Positions 1 to 7,160 of a stretch of DNA of 7,682 nt are shown here, one piece after another. This DNA comes from Hyphomicrobiales bacterium (GTDB taxonomy: Bacteria; Pseudomonadota; Alphaproteobacteria; Rhizobiales; Rhizobiaceae): contig JAALLB010000077.1 of NCBI GenBank assembly GCA_011087745.1, positions 1 through 7,682 on the forward strand, written 5' to 3'. The notes under the pieces were generated by a model. The model had not been told where the DNA came from. It did not search any database and worked only from the letters and a program-made list of their open reading frames with translations. The first letter of the stretch is position 1. Every line of letters begins with the position of its first letter. Made by a program: the position numbers and the translations under genes.

Positions 1-53
1 ATTCATAGCCCACCCTTATCAGAGATAAATCCTGAAATCAACTTGGCATTACC
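1..53 (-). repeat. Left copy of a 52-base inverted repeat, probable end of an insertion sequence
   Basis: Bases 2-53 are the exact reverse complement of bases 7631-7682; identity stops at 53/54. Read outward on the minus strand, the repeat begins GGTAATGCCAAGTTGATTTC, contains a small hairpin (TTATC-AGA-GATAA, 16-28), and ends with AAGGGTGG seven or so bases ahead of ATG-AAT (ATG at 6-4). That layout, a terminal sequence followed within 50 bases by a ribosome binding site and start codon, is what the left end of an insertion sequence looks like. From memory, the IS4 end is TAATGCCGATCAGTTAAG, sharing the first seven bases and weakly more. The phoX reading frame stops inside this repeat, so the repeat is foreign to that gene. 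No transposase can be seen because the window ends. A chimeric join is the alternative. Confidence 0.6.
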
Positions 54-1641
54 ATGAAATTCCATCGGGAGAATTAAACATGTTTGCAGAAGTGATATTA
101 GAAGATCCGGCTTTATCATCACTATGAACATCAGGATTGCCAGCGAGTAAAAACAAATCCCAGGTAAACCTGTTTGAAACATGGTCGCCCCCTTCAGGAA
201 CCCAGCGAACAATCTGTCCATATTTATTAGCCGGCCTTGGATTGGGACCATTTGCCGGTGTTTTATCTCCGCCAGCATTTGGTTTCACACCGCGATTTTT
301 GTTATTCGTAAGAGCGCAATAAAGCTCCGGTTTATTAGGGTTAGTTGCCAGCCATTCTGGCCTGTCCATGGTGGTCGCACCAACTTTTGAAGCGGCCATT
401 CGTGTGAAAATACAGATCTCGGCCTGCGAGGCCATGCCCGTTGTTTCCAGGCTAAGTTCAAGCCATTCACCCGATTGATCATCATTGAATTTTGCGACGT
501 ATAACCTGCCGTCTTCCAGCAATGACGAATTATCACCACCAGAAGAAAACCTGTCATTGCTGACATATTTGTAGATAAACTCACCGCGCTCATCATCGCC
601 CATGTAGACAACGATTTGCCCGTTGCCTGCGATTACAACTTCAGCATTTTCATGTTTAAAACGACCAAGCGCTGTACGCTTTTTGGGTGTTGATGTTGGA
701 TCAAACGGATCAATTTCTACAACATACCCAGCCCGATTGCTTTCATTTGGCTCTTTTGAAAGATCAAATCTGTCATCAATTCTGGCCCATGCATACCCCC
801 AGTCCTTCTCGGAAAGGCCATAGCGTTTCTGCTCTGGCGTTTGCTCAAAGGCCGCATCGCTTGCAGAAAAATACCCATTAAAATTTTCTTCACATGCCAA
901 ATAGGTACCCCACGGTGTACGGCCATTTCCGCAATTGTTCCAGGTTCCTTGCGCCAGTAAGCCATCATGATCTAGCGTAGTCTTCATCAAATCATGGCCG
1001 CGAGCAGGACCGGTGATTTCAACGGGAACATCAGGGGTAACTTTGCGATTATACTCAGACCCCTTGACGACTTGCCATCCATCAGCGCCGTGAGTTATCT
1101 CCATTACAGTAACGCCGTGACCCATTTTTCCTTTTAGAACATCATCATCTGTCTCCGGCAAACCTGTTTCACGGTTTCCAAAGATGACACCTCGGTTCAC
1201 ATATTCATTGTTTACGACAAAAACATTGCGGCCATCTTTGACAAACAAATCCATCCCATCATTGTTATCGCCAAGAGACAGCTCCTGGCTCTTTGATGAG
1301 CCGCGCGTTTCTTCATCAAATGGAATGGAATTTTCAAACAACCCATCACCCCATTTGGCCATGATCTTCCATTTATATCCCTCAGGAACTGTAATGGCAT
1401 CCAGGCTGTTTGCCGGAACTGCCTGAAACCCAAATCGATCTGCTGCCTTGGCACCCAAAACACCATAGGGCGCTACACCTGTTACAAAACTGGCAGCACT
1501 AACACTTGCAACTCCAGCCAGCAAACCACGTCTCGATATTGCCTTTTCAACAACATCATCAAACCCTGAAAACTCAGGCCGCGGGCTAACGCTTTCATCA
1601 AAATCGTCAAAAGATAAATCATGGTGTTGAACATTTGGCAT
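49..1641 (-). CDS. phoX: PhoX-family alkaline phosphatase (DUF839), Tat-exported, 3'-truncated by the repeat
   Basis: This 530-residue protein belongs to the PhoX family (PF05787), calcium/iron-dependent periplasmic phosphatases that release phosphate from organic monoesters. The N-terminus carries a twin-arginine signal: SRRGLL at residues 36-41, then a hydrophobic stretch to about AKA at 64-66. Family motifs follow in order: NNCGNG with Cys237, the expected catalytic cysteine; TPWGT at 242-246; CEEN at 250-253; RFKHENAEVV around 327-336; GDDERGEFIYKYVS at 348-361; MDRPEW at 425-430; ALTNN at 443-447; and NMFNSPDG at 520-527. In intact members the last motif is followed by a GRLW-type segment and well over 100 more residues. 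Here the frame reads SPDGISW and meets TAA inside the repeat at 49-51, so a C-terminal part with likely metal or substrate residues is missing. The start is ATG at 1641, preceded by AAAGGAAAA. The product is probably inactive unless the truncation is artefactual. It follows the atp operon but is separated from it by a terminator. Confidence 0.85.
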   Translation of the reverse strand: MPNVQHHDLSFDDFDESVSPRPEFSGFDDVVEKAISRRGLLAGVASVSAASFVTGVAPYGVLGAKAADRFGFQAVPANSLDAITVPEGYKWKIMAKWGDGLFENSIPFDEETRGSSKSQELSLGDNNDGMDLFVKDGRNVFVVNNEYVNRGVIFGNRETGLPETDDDVLKGKMGHGVTVMEITHGADGWQVVKGSEYNRKVTPDVPVEITGPARGHDLMKTTLDHDGLLAQGTWNNCGNGRTPWGTYLACEENFNGYFSASDAAFEQTPEQKRYGLSEKDWGYAWARIDDRFDLSKEPNESNRAGYVVEIDPFDPTSTPKKRTALGRFKHENAEVVIAGNGQIVVYMGDDERGEFIYKYVSNDRFSSGGDNSSLLEDGRLYVAKFNDDQSGEWLELSLETTGMASQAEICIFTRMAASKVGATTMDRPEWLATNPNKPELYCALTNNKNRGVKPNAGGDKTPANGPNPRPANKYGQIVRWVPEGGDHVSNRFTWDLFLLAGNPDVHSDDKAGSSNITSANMFNSPDGISW

Positions 1642-1701
1642 ATCATTTTCCTTTTGGATGGTTGTTTCAAGATTACAATTTCAATATGACACCATCATAA
1701 C

Positions 1702-1729
1702 AAACAAAGGCGGCCAACATTTGACCGCC
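1702..1729 (-). terminator. Second hairpin between atpC and phoX, weak terminator candidate
   Basis: GGCGG at 1709-1713 pairs with CCGCC at 1725-1729. After one mismatch, CAA at 1715-1717 pairs with TTG at 1721-1723, leaving a three-base loop. On the minus strand the stem is followed by TTTGTTTGTT, a broken T tract. It sits just after the stronger terminator and could be a backup terminator or part of the phoX leader. Function is inferred from shape alone. Confidence 0.4.
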
Positions 1730-1753
1730 CGTGGTGGCATCAATTTTCCATAC

Positions 1754-1785
1754 AAAAAAGCCCAAATCCAATTAGGATTCAGGCT
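1754..1785 (-). terminator. Rho-independent terminator of the atp operon
   Basis: On the minus strand AGCC-TG-AATCC (1785-1775) pairs with GGATT-TG-GGCT (1769-1759): four plus five base pairs around a two-base internal mismatch, with a five-base loop (1770-1774). Six T residues follow directly (1759-1754), and the upstream side is A/T-rich. It lies 25 bases after the atpC stop codon, where the F1 operon should end, and would separate atp transcription from phoX. Confidence 0.75.
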
Positions 1786-1809
1786 CTTAAAAAACAATAT
1801 TTTTTTAAA

Positions 1810-2220
1810 TTAATTTCGTGCTGCTTCAACAGCTGCTTTGCTGTCTTCCAATTGAGCAAGAACCGCTTCAGCTTTGGCTTTCTTTTCACCATCACTGTCC
1901 TTCACATCATCACGAGCAGCTTGAATGTCTTGGTCAAGCTCTTCCATGTTGAAGTCTTCAAGCATCGTTGCCTGTTCAGCTAATAGCGTAAAGCCATCTG
2001 GTGAAACGTCTGCAAACCCACCGCGTACAAAAATACGCTTCGCTTCGCCATCGCTCATTTTTACATCAACGATACCAGGCTTAACAGTCGTCATAAATGG
2101 AGAGTGTTTCGCCAGTACAGTGAAATAACCTTCTGAACCGGGCACAACAACTTCAGACGCTTCACCGCCAAGCACAAGTGCTTCCGGAGATACAAGCTCA
2201 AATGAAAATGCTTCAGACAT
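1810..2220 (-). CDS. atpC: ATP synthase F1, epsilon subunit
   Basis: At 136 residues this is the usual length for a bacterial epsilon subunit, part of the central rotor stalk that contacts gamma and the c-ring and can restrain ATP hydrolysis. The N-terminal beta-sandwich covers about residues 1-85 and shows the family pattern FELVSPEALVLGGEASEVV, then PGSEGYFTVLAKHSPFMTTVKPG at 27-49 and the FVRGGFADV segment at 64-72. Residues 87-136 are a charged, Ala/Glu/Lys-rich helical tail, matching the two C-terminal helices. The start is ATG at 2220 with AGGAAAA seven or so bases upstream. It is the last gene of the operon, 112 bases after atpD and shortly before a terminator. Confidence 0.97.
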   Translation of the reverse strand: MSEAFSFELVSPEALVLGGEASEVVVPGSEGYFTVLAKHSPFMTTVKPGIVDVKMSDGEAKRIFVRGGFADVSPDGFTLLAEQATMLEDFNMEELDQDIQAARDDVKDSDGEKKAKAEAVLAQLEDSKAAVEAARN

Positions 2221-2332
2221 CTAATTTTCCTGTCAGGGCATTTGCCCCTTTTTGCTTCCTGGACCCTGTCCAATTAGCTAAAACCTAGTGAACACACGCC
2301 CTACAAAATTTATTCGCAGGGCGTTACTTTAT
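2221..2332 (-). other. atpD-atpC intergenic leader with small hairpins
   Basis: This 112-base gap is much longer than the other gaps in the operon (1, 41 and 15 bases). It holds three inverted repeats. ACGCCCT (2296-2302) and AGGGCGT (2318-2324) form a 7-bp stem with a 15-base loop just after the atpD stop. TGGAC (2260-2264) and GTCCA (2268-2272) form a 5-bp stem with a 3-base loop. GGGC (2236-2239) and GCCC (2244-2247) form a short stem just ahead of the atpC ribosome binding site. None has a T tract on the minus strand, so these are not obvious terminators; a role in mRNA stability or in setting epsilon output is possible but unproven. Confidence 0.45.
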
Positions 2333-3874
2333 TTAAGCAGCTTCAGCTACCATTTTTTGTGCCTTTTCAACTGCTTCGTCCATGGAACCAACCATGTAGA
2401 AAGCGCCTTCTGGAAGGTGATCATATTCACCAGCCACAAGACCTTTAAAGCCAGCAATTGTATCTTCAAGTGCAACAAGCTTACCAGGCGAACCAGTAAA
2501 CACCTCAGCAACGAAGAATGGCTGTGATAAGAAGCGCTCAATCTTACGAGCACGAGCCACAGTCAACTTATCTTCTTCAGACAATTCGTCCATGCCAAGG
2601 ATCGCAATAATATCCTGAAGCGCCTTGTAGCGCTGTAGGCTTTCCTGAACATCACGAGCAACCTGATAGTGCTCTTCACCAACAATTTGCGGGTCCATCA
2701 TGCGTGAAGTTGAATCGAGTGGATCCACCGCAGGATAAATACCTTTTTCAGCAATTGAACGGTTAAGAGTTGTTGTCGCATCCAAGTGCGCAAATGATGT
2801 AGCAGGCGCCGGGTCAGTCAAGTCATCCGCAGGCACGTAAATCGCTTGCACAGATGTAATAGAACCCTTGGTTGTTGTCGTAATGCGTTCCTGCATCTGA
2901 CCCATGTCAGTAGCAAGTGTAGGCTGATAACCCACAGCAGATGGAATACGACCAAGAAGCGCCGACACTTCCGAACCAGCCTGTGTAAAGCGGAAGATGT
3001 TATCCACGAAGAACAACACGTCCTGGCCTTTGTCACGGAAGTCTTCCGCAATTGTTAGACCAGAAAGAGCAACACGAGCACGAGCACCTGGAGGCTCGTT
3101 CATCTGACCGTATACAAGTGCAGCTTTTGAGCCTTCTGTGTTACCACCGTGTTCGTTAGGATTAACGTTCACGCCAGATTCAATCATTTCGTAGTAAAGG
3201 TCATTACCTTCACGAGTACGTTCACCAACACCAGCAAATACAGAGTAACCACCGTGTGCTTTCACAATGTTGTTGATCAATTCCATAATAAGAACTGTTT
3301 TACCCACACCAGCACCACCGAAGAGGCCAATTTTACCACCCTTCGCGTAAGGCGCTAGAAGGTCAACAACCTTAATACCGGTTACAAGAATTTCTGCTTC
3401 TGTTGACTGGTCAACATAATCAGGTGCAGGAGCGTGAATAGCGCGTTTTGATTTGGCTTTAATAGGACCAACTTCGTCCACTGGCTCACCAATCACGTTA
3501 ATGATACGACCAAGCATTTCTTCACCCACAGGAACCATGATTGGCTCACCGGTATCAGAAACTGGCTGACCGCGCACAAGACCTTCAGATGAATCCATCG
3601 CGATGGTACGTACAGTGTTCTCACCAAGGTGCTGAGCAACCTCAAGAACCAGACGGTTGCCATTGTTGTCTGTTTCAAGCGCGTTCAGAATTGGTGGCAA
3701 AGCACCGTCGAACTGAACGTCAACAACCGCACCAATTACCTGTGCGATTTTACCAGCGCCACTTTTTGGTGCTGCTGCTTTTTTAGCAGGTGCGCGTTTT
3801 GCGCTTGCTGCTGCTTTGGCAGGGGCTTTTTTCGCCGGTGCCTTTTTTGCTGCTTTAGCTGCTGCTTTTGCCAT
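2333..3874 (-). CDS. atpD: ATP synthase F1, beta subunit (catalytic), with Lys/Ala/Pro-rich N-terminal extension
   Basis: This is the catalytic subunit of the alpha3-beta3 hexamer, where ADP and phosphate are joined. At 513 residues it is longer than the usual 470-480. The excess is residues 1-40, almost only Lys, Ala and Pro with repeats such as KKAPA and AKRAPAKKA; the conserved core starts at GKIAQVIGAVVDVQF. Landmarks are the P-loop GGAGVGKT at 186-193, the catalytic Glu218 in GERTREG, the Walker B strand DVLFFVDN at 285-292, the alpha/beta family signature PAVDPLDSTS at 381-390, and the DELSEED loop at 429-435. All look intact. The start at 3874 is supported by GGAGAA six or so bases upstream, and the extension is in frame and codes continuously, so it is not a mis-called start. 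Similar tails are known, from memory, in some Rhizobiales beta subunits. The gene lies 15 bases after atpG, and its ribosome binding site falls in that short gap, which favours coupled translation. Confidence 0.98.
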   Translation of the reverse strand: MAKAAAKAAKKAPAKKAPAKAAASAKRAPAKKAAAPKSGAGKIAQVIGAVVDVQFDGALPPILNALETDNNGNRLVLEVAQHLGENTVRTIAMDSSEGLVRGQPVSDTGEPIMVPVGEEMLGRIINVIGEPVDEVGPIKAKSKRAIHAPAPDYVDQSTEAEILVTGIKVVDLLAPYAKGGKIGLFGGAGVGKTVLIMELINNIVKAHGGYSVFAGVGERTREGNDLYYEMIESGVNVNPNEHGGNTEGSKAALVYGQMNEPPGARARVALSGLTIAEDFRDKGQDVLFFVDNIFRFTQAGSEVSALLGRIPSAVGYQPTLATDMGQMQERITTTTKGSITSVQAIYVPADDLTDPAPATSFAHLDATTTLNRSIAEKGIYPAVDPLDSTSRMMDPQIVGEEHYQVARDVQESLQRYKALQDIIAILGMDELSEEDKLTVARARKIERFLSQPFFVAEVFTGSPGKLVALEDTIAGFKGLVAGEYDHLPEGAFYMVGSMDEAVEKAQKMVAEAA

Positions 3875-3889
3875 CGTGTATTCTCCAGC

Positions 3890-4780
3890 TTAGAGCGCTT
3901 CTGCGCCCGAAATAATTTCAATAAGTTCTTTTGTAATTTGCGCCTGACGCTGACGGTTAAAGCTCAGCGTCAATTTGTCGATCACCTCACCAGCATTACG
4001 GGTTGCGTTATCCATAGCGGACATGCGCGCGCCTTGCTCAGATGCTGCATTTTCAAGAATTGCCCGGAATATCTGAACCGGAATATTGCGAGGCAATAAA
4101 TCTTCCAGAATTTCTTCTTCACTTGGCTCATACTCGTAATGAACATCAACAGCATCCGCATCGCTTGCAACATCGTCTGCTACTACTACGTTTGCAGGAA
4201 TGAGCTGCTGAGAAGTTGGAATTTGGCTGATGATTGACTGGAACTCTGAATAGAACAAAGTACACACATCAAATTCGGCATCATCGAACATCGATAAAAC
4301 TTGCGTTGCAACCTGATTGGCTTGAGCAAATCCTACATTCTTGATTTCGCGAAATGTAACAACATCCAGAAGAATGCCGCTAAATTCCATTTTCAATGCA
4401 TCAAAACCCTTTTTGCCAACGCAAAGGATTTTCAGCTGCTTGCCTTGTGCCAATAGGTCACGTGCCTGGTCACGAGCAAGCCTTGCAATAGATGAGTTAA
4501 ATCCACCACAAAGACCGCGTTCAGCAGTAGCTACAACCAAAAGATGATTTTGGTCACTGCCTGTGCCGGCCATTAGTTTTGGTGCGCTATCACTGCCTTC
4601 CATGCCTGCAGAAATATTAGCCATAACCTTGGCCATACGTTCTGAGTACGGACGAGCGGCTTCTGCAGCTACTTGCGCCTTGCGCAATTTAGCTGCAGCC
4701 ACCATTTGCATCGCCTTGGTGATTTTCTGTGTCGCTTTCACCGATGCGATGCGATTTCTGAGTTCCTTGAGACTAGCCAT
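3890..4780 (-). CDS. atpG: ATP synthase F1, gamma subunit
   Basis: At 296 residues this is typical for an alphaproteobacterial gamma subunit, the rotating shaft inside the alpha3-beta3 ring. The N-terminal helix ASLKELRNRIASVKATQKIT at residues 2-21 and the C-terminal helix with MDNATRNAGEVID at 256-268 and NRQRQAQITKELIEIISGAEAL at 275-296 form the coiled coil and are strongly conserved. ERGLCGGFN at 87-95 is the family motif at the start of the central Rossmann-like domain. The acidic stretch EYEPSEEEILEDLLPRN at 216-232 is usual in alphaproteobacterial gammas. ATG at 4780 follows ACGGAAAGC. It is the third gene of the operon, 41 bases after atpA. Confidence 0.97.
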   Translation of the reverse strand: MASLKELRNRIASVKATQKITKAMQMVAAAKLRKAQVAAEAARPYSERMAKVMANISAGMEGSDSAPKLMAGTGSDQNHLLVVATAERGLCGGFNSSIARLARDQARDLLAQGKQLKILCVGKKGFDALKMEFSGILLDVVTFREIKNVGFAQANQVATQVLSMFDDAEFDVCTLFYSEFQSIISQIPTSQQLIPANVVVADDVASDADAVDVHYEYEPSEEEILEDLLPRNIPVQIFRAILENAASEQGARMSAMDNATRNAGEVIDKLTLSFNRQRQAQITKELIEIISGAEAL

Positions 4781-4821
4781 ATTTGCTTTCCGTCAAGCGT
4801 TCCGTTTCAAGCTCAATGTTC

Positions 4822-6351
4822 TTATGCAAAAGATTTGGCATAGGCTTCAATAGCAGCCTTAAGTTTTGCAGTAAGATCATCATCCAGTGCTTTCTTCTCA
4901 CCAATTGTGTTGAGCAAATCTTGATGATCAGCACGAAGTGAAGTCAAAAGACCTTGTTCAAATGGACCAACCTGGCGAACATCAAGGTCATCAAGATAAC
5001 CGTTCACACCAGCATAGATCACAGCAACTTGCTCTTCCGTTTTAAGCGGAGAGAACTGAGGTTGCTTAAGAAGTTCGGTCAAACGCGCACCACGGTTAAG
5101 CAGACGCTGAGTTGAAGCATCAAGGTCTGAACCAAACTGCGCGAACGCAGCCATTTCGCGGTACTGAGCAAGCTCACCTTTAATAGAACCAGCTACCTGC
5201 TTCATCGCTTTAACCTGAGCTGCAGAACCCACACGGGATACTGACAGACCAACGTTCACAGCAGGACGAATACCTTGGAAGAACAAGTCTGTTTCAAGGA
5301 AGATCTGACCATCTGTAATCGAAATCACGTTTGTTGGAATAAACGCTGATACGTCGTTACCTTGAGTTTCAATAACAGGCAGAGCTGTCAAGGAACCAGA
5401 ACCATTGTCTTCGTTCAATTTAGCTGAACGCTCAAGCAGACGAGAGTGAAGGTAGAAAACGTCACCAGGATAAGCTTCACGGCCCGGAGGACGACGAAGT
5501 AGAAGTGACATCTGACGATAAGATACAGCTTGTTTTGAAAGGTCATCATAACCGATCAACGCATGCATGCCATTATCGCGGAAATATTCACCCATGGCAG
5601 TTGCAGCAAATGGTGCAAGGAACTGCATAGGCGCAGGATCAGAAGCTGTTGCAGCAACAACAATGGAATATTCCATCGCGCCGCGTTCTTCTAGGATTTT
5701 CACAAACTGGGCAACTGTTGAGCGTTTTTGACCAACCGCTACATAAACACAGTAAAGCTTGTCATCTTCCTTGCCAGCATCATGTGCAGGCTTCTGGTTA
5801 AGGAATGTATCCAGGATGATAGCTGTTTTACCTGTTTGGCGGTCACCAATAACAAGCTCACGCTGGCCACGTCCAACCGGAATAAGCGCATCAATCGCTT
5901 TTAGACCTGTAGACATTGGCTCATGCACAGATTTGCGAGGAATAATACCAGGCACCTTAACGTCCACACGGGCACGTTGTTTTGCCTTGATTGGGCCTTT
6001 GCCATCAATCGGGTTACCCAACGCATCAACAACACGACCAAGCATCTTTTTACCAACAGGTACGTCAACGATTGAACCGGTACGTTTTACGGTGTCACCT
6101 TCTTTAATGCCTCGGTCATCACCGAAAAGCACAACACCGACGTTGTCAGCTTCAAGGTTAAGAGCCATGCCCGCAATACCGCCTGGGAATTCCACAAGCT
6201 CACCAGCCTGCACATTATCCAAACCGTAAACACGAGCAATACCGTCACCGACGGAAAGCACTTGGCCTACTTCTGAAACTTCAGCTTCTTTACCGAAGTT
6301 TTTAATTTGATCTTTTAAAATTGCGGAAACTTCCGCTGCACGAATATCCAT
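4822..6351 (-). CDS. atpA: ATP synthase F1, alpha subunit
   Basis: This non-catalytic nucleotide-binding subunit alternates with beta in the F1 head and supplies the arginine finger. I chose ATG at 6351, giving 509 residues starting MDIRAAEVSAILKDQI, which matches the family N-terminus. The open frame reaches further to 6375 but would run into atpH. Landmarks are the P-loop GDRQTGKT at 169-176, the signature PAVNVGLSVS at 363-372, and Arg373 in SRVGSAAQ as the arginine finger. The C-terminal helical domain is complete. A single base separates the atpH stop (6355-6353) from this ATG, so translation is probably coupled. Confidence 0.98.
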   Translation of the reverse strand: MDIRAAEVSAILKDQIKNFGKEAEVSEVGQVLSVGDGIARVYGLDNVQAGELVEFPGGIAGMALNLEADNVGVVLFGDDRGIKEGDTVKRTGSIVDVPVGKKMLGRVVDALGNPIDGKGPIKAKQRARVDVKVPGIIPRKSVHEPMSTGLKAIDALIPVGRGQRELVIGDRQTGKTAIILDTFLNQKPAHDAGKEDDKLYCVYVAVGQKRSTVAQFVKILEERGAMEYSIVVAATASDPAPMQFLAPFAATAMGEYFRDNGMHALIGYDDLSKQAVSYRQMSLLLRRPPGREAYPGDVFYLHSRLLERSAKLNEDNGSGSLTALPVIETQGNDVSAFIPTNVISITDGQIFLETDLFFQGIRPAVNVGLSVSRVGSAAQVKAMKQVAGSIKGELAQYREMAAFAQFGSDLDASTQRLLNRGARLTELLKQPQFSPLKTEEQVAVIYAGVNGYLDDLDVRQVGPFEQGLLTSLRADHQDLLNTIGEKKALDDDLTAKLKAAIEAYAKSFA

Positions 6352-6352
6352 A

Positions 6353-6913
6353 TTAGCCGACCTCTTTGAGCGCAAGCTTTAGTGACGAAAGACGGATCTT
6401 GAGAGATGTATCAATCTGCCTAGAACCAACTTTCACGATCATTCCGCCGAGTATCGACGGATCCACAGTTGCATTTAACGCAACCTCTTTGCCAACCACA
6501 CTTTTCAGTGCAGCTTTCAATTCTTTTGTTTGTTCTGCAGATAGCTTTTGCGCCACCGTAACATCAGCGGTGACTTCACCGCGATGTTCTGCTGCAAGTT
6601 TGCGATATGCAGCGAGCATATCCTGCATTGCGAACAAACGTCTGTTTCGAGCAACAACACGAATGAAGTTACCGACCAGACCTGTAATTTTTGCCTTAGT
6701 CAAAATCGCATCAATTGCGTTTGACTGATCATCTGCTGAGAAAACAGGAGAAACCACAAGGCGCTTCAGAGCATCGCTTCCTTTAAGGAGCGCATCAAAG
6801 CGACCGAGATCTTTTTCCACAGCGGGGATTTTTTTCTCAGCATTGGCCAAATCGAATAACGCTGACGCGTATCGAGATGTCACACCGGAAATCATCATTT
6901 CAGAATTTGCCAC
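6353..6913 (-). CDS. atpH: ATP synthase F1, delta subunit
   Basis: Delta is the cap of the peripheral stalk that ties the F1 head to F0 subunit b (called OSCP in mitochondria). I place the start at GTG 6913, giving 186 residues, the usual alphaproteobacterial length, beginning MANSEMMISGVTSRYASALF. The frame is open to a TTG at 6940, which would add nine residues with little family support, and ATG-ATG at 6898-6893 would shorten it. No strong ribosome binding site favours any choice; AGAAAAAGA lies upstream of the GTG. The N-terminal helical domain has RYASALFDLA at 14-23. The C-terminal region VDPSILGGMIVKVGSRQIDTSL fits the delta/OSCP signature. It is the first gene of the F1 operon. Confidence 0.95.
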   Translation of the reverse strand: MANSEMMISGVTSRYASALFDLANAEKKIPAVEKDLGRFDALLKGSDALKRLVVSPVFSADDQSNAIDAILTKAKITGLVGNFIRVVARNRRLFAMQDMLAAYRKLAAEHRGEVTADVTVAQKLSAEQTKELKAALKSVVGKEVALNATVDPSILGGMIVKVGSRQIDTSLKIRLSSLKLALKEVG

Positions 6914-7160
6914 TAATATATCTTTTTCTGCCGAGTTCAAAATAACCTAAACCACATTCCAAACCATTGAAAATCAAGGGATAGCTCATCCAAACAAATT
7001 ATAAATTCGAATTTTAGAAAGTATTGCCACAAATGAATTTACAGCAATTCCGAGCTTCACCTAGCATAGCCTTTTTTGAGTCGCAACAAGGGATTGTGAA
7101 ATAATTTGGAATCATATGTCGCACATGGCGAATTGTATACGAATTGATTAGAAAAAGCCG
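6914..7160 (-). promoter_or_regulatory. Upstream region of the atp operon, promoter expected
   Basis: These 247 bases separate the DUF4345-like gene from atpH and contain no convincing gene. The region is AT-rich and should hold the atp promoter. The best -10 match on the minus strand is a perfect TATAAT (7003-6998), but the hexamer 17 bases upstream, CAATAC (7026-7021), bears no likeness to TTGACA. A weaker alternative is a CTTGTT/TATGCT pair near 7090-7065. A 7-base direct repeat, CGAATTG, occurs at 7129-7135 and 7140-7146, one helical turn apart, and could be an operator. None of these can be settled from sequence alone. Confidence 0.35.

Noticed and set aside
3..278. Minus-strand ORF of 91 residues running through the left repeat in another frame of phoX
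   Set aside because: Upstream of the junction it overlaps the well-conserved PhoX frame; a frameshift rescue of PhoX into this frame (GNAKLISGFISDKGGL) does not clearly match the family's continuation, and the same bases occur at the right edge without phoX.
1670..1700. Possible Pho box upstream of phoX (GTGTCATA followed by TTGTAAT)
   Set aside because: The two half-sites are 14 bases apart instead of the usual 11 and the second is poor, so I do not report PhoB control from sequence alone.
2236..2255. Plus-strand terminator-like GGGC-ATTT-GCCC followed by five T
   Set aside because: The stem is only four to five base pairs and there is no plus-strand gene to terminate; it is listed only as part of the atpD-atpC gap.
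3629..4099. Plus-strand ORF of 156 residues, very rich in Cys and Phe
   Set aside because: It is the antisense image of the Lys/Ala-rich tail of atpD and the 3' end of atpG; composition follows directly from AAA/GCA codons read backwards, and it has no start signal.
5759..6229. Plus-strand ORF of 156 residues opposite atpA
   Set aside because: It lies wholly inside the conserved alpha subunit gene, shows no recognisable motif, and is explained by codon bias of the sense strand.
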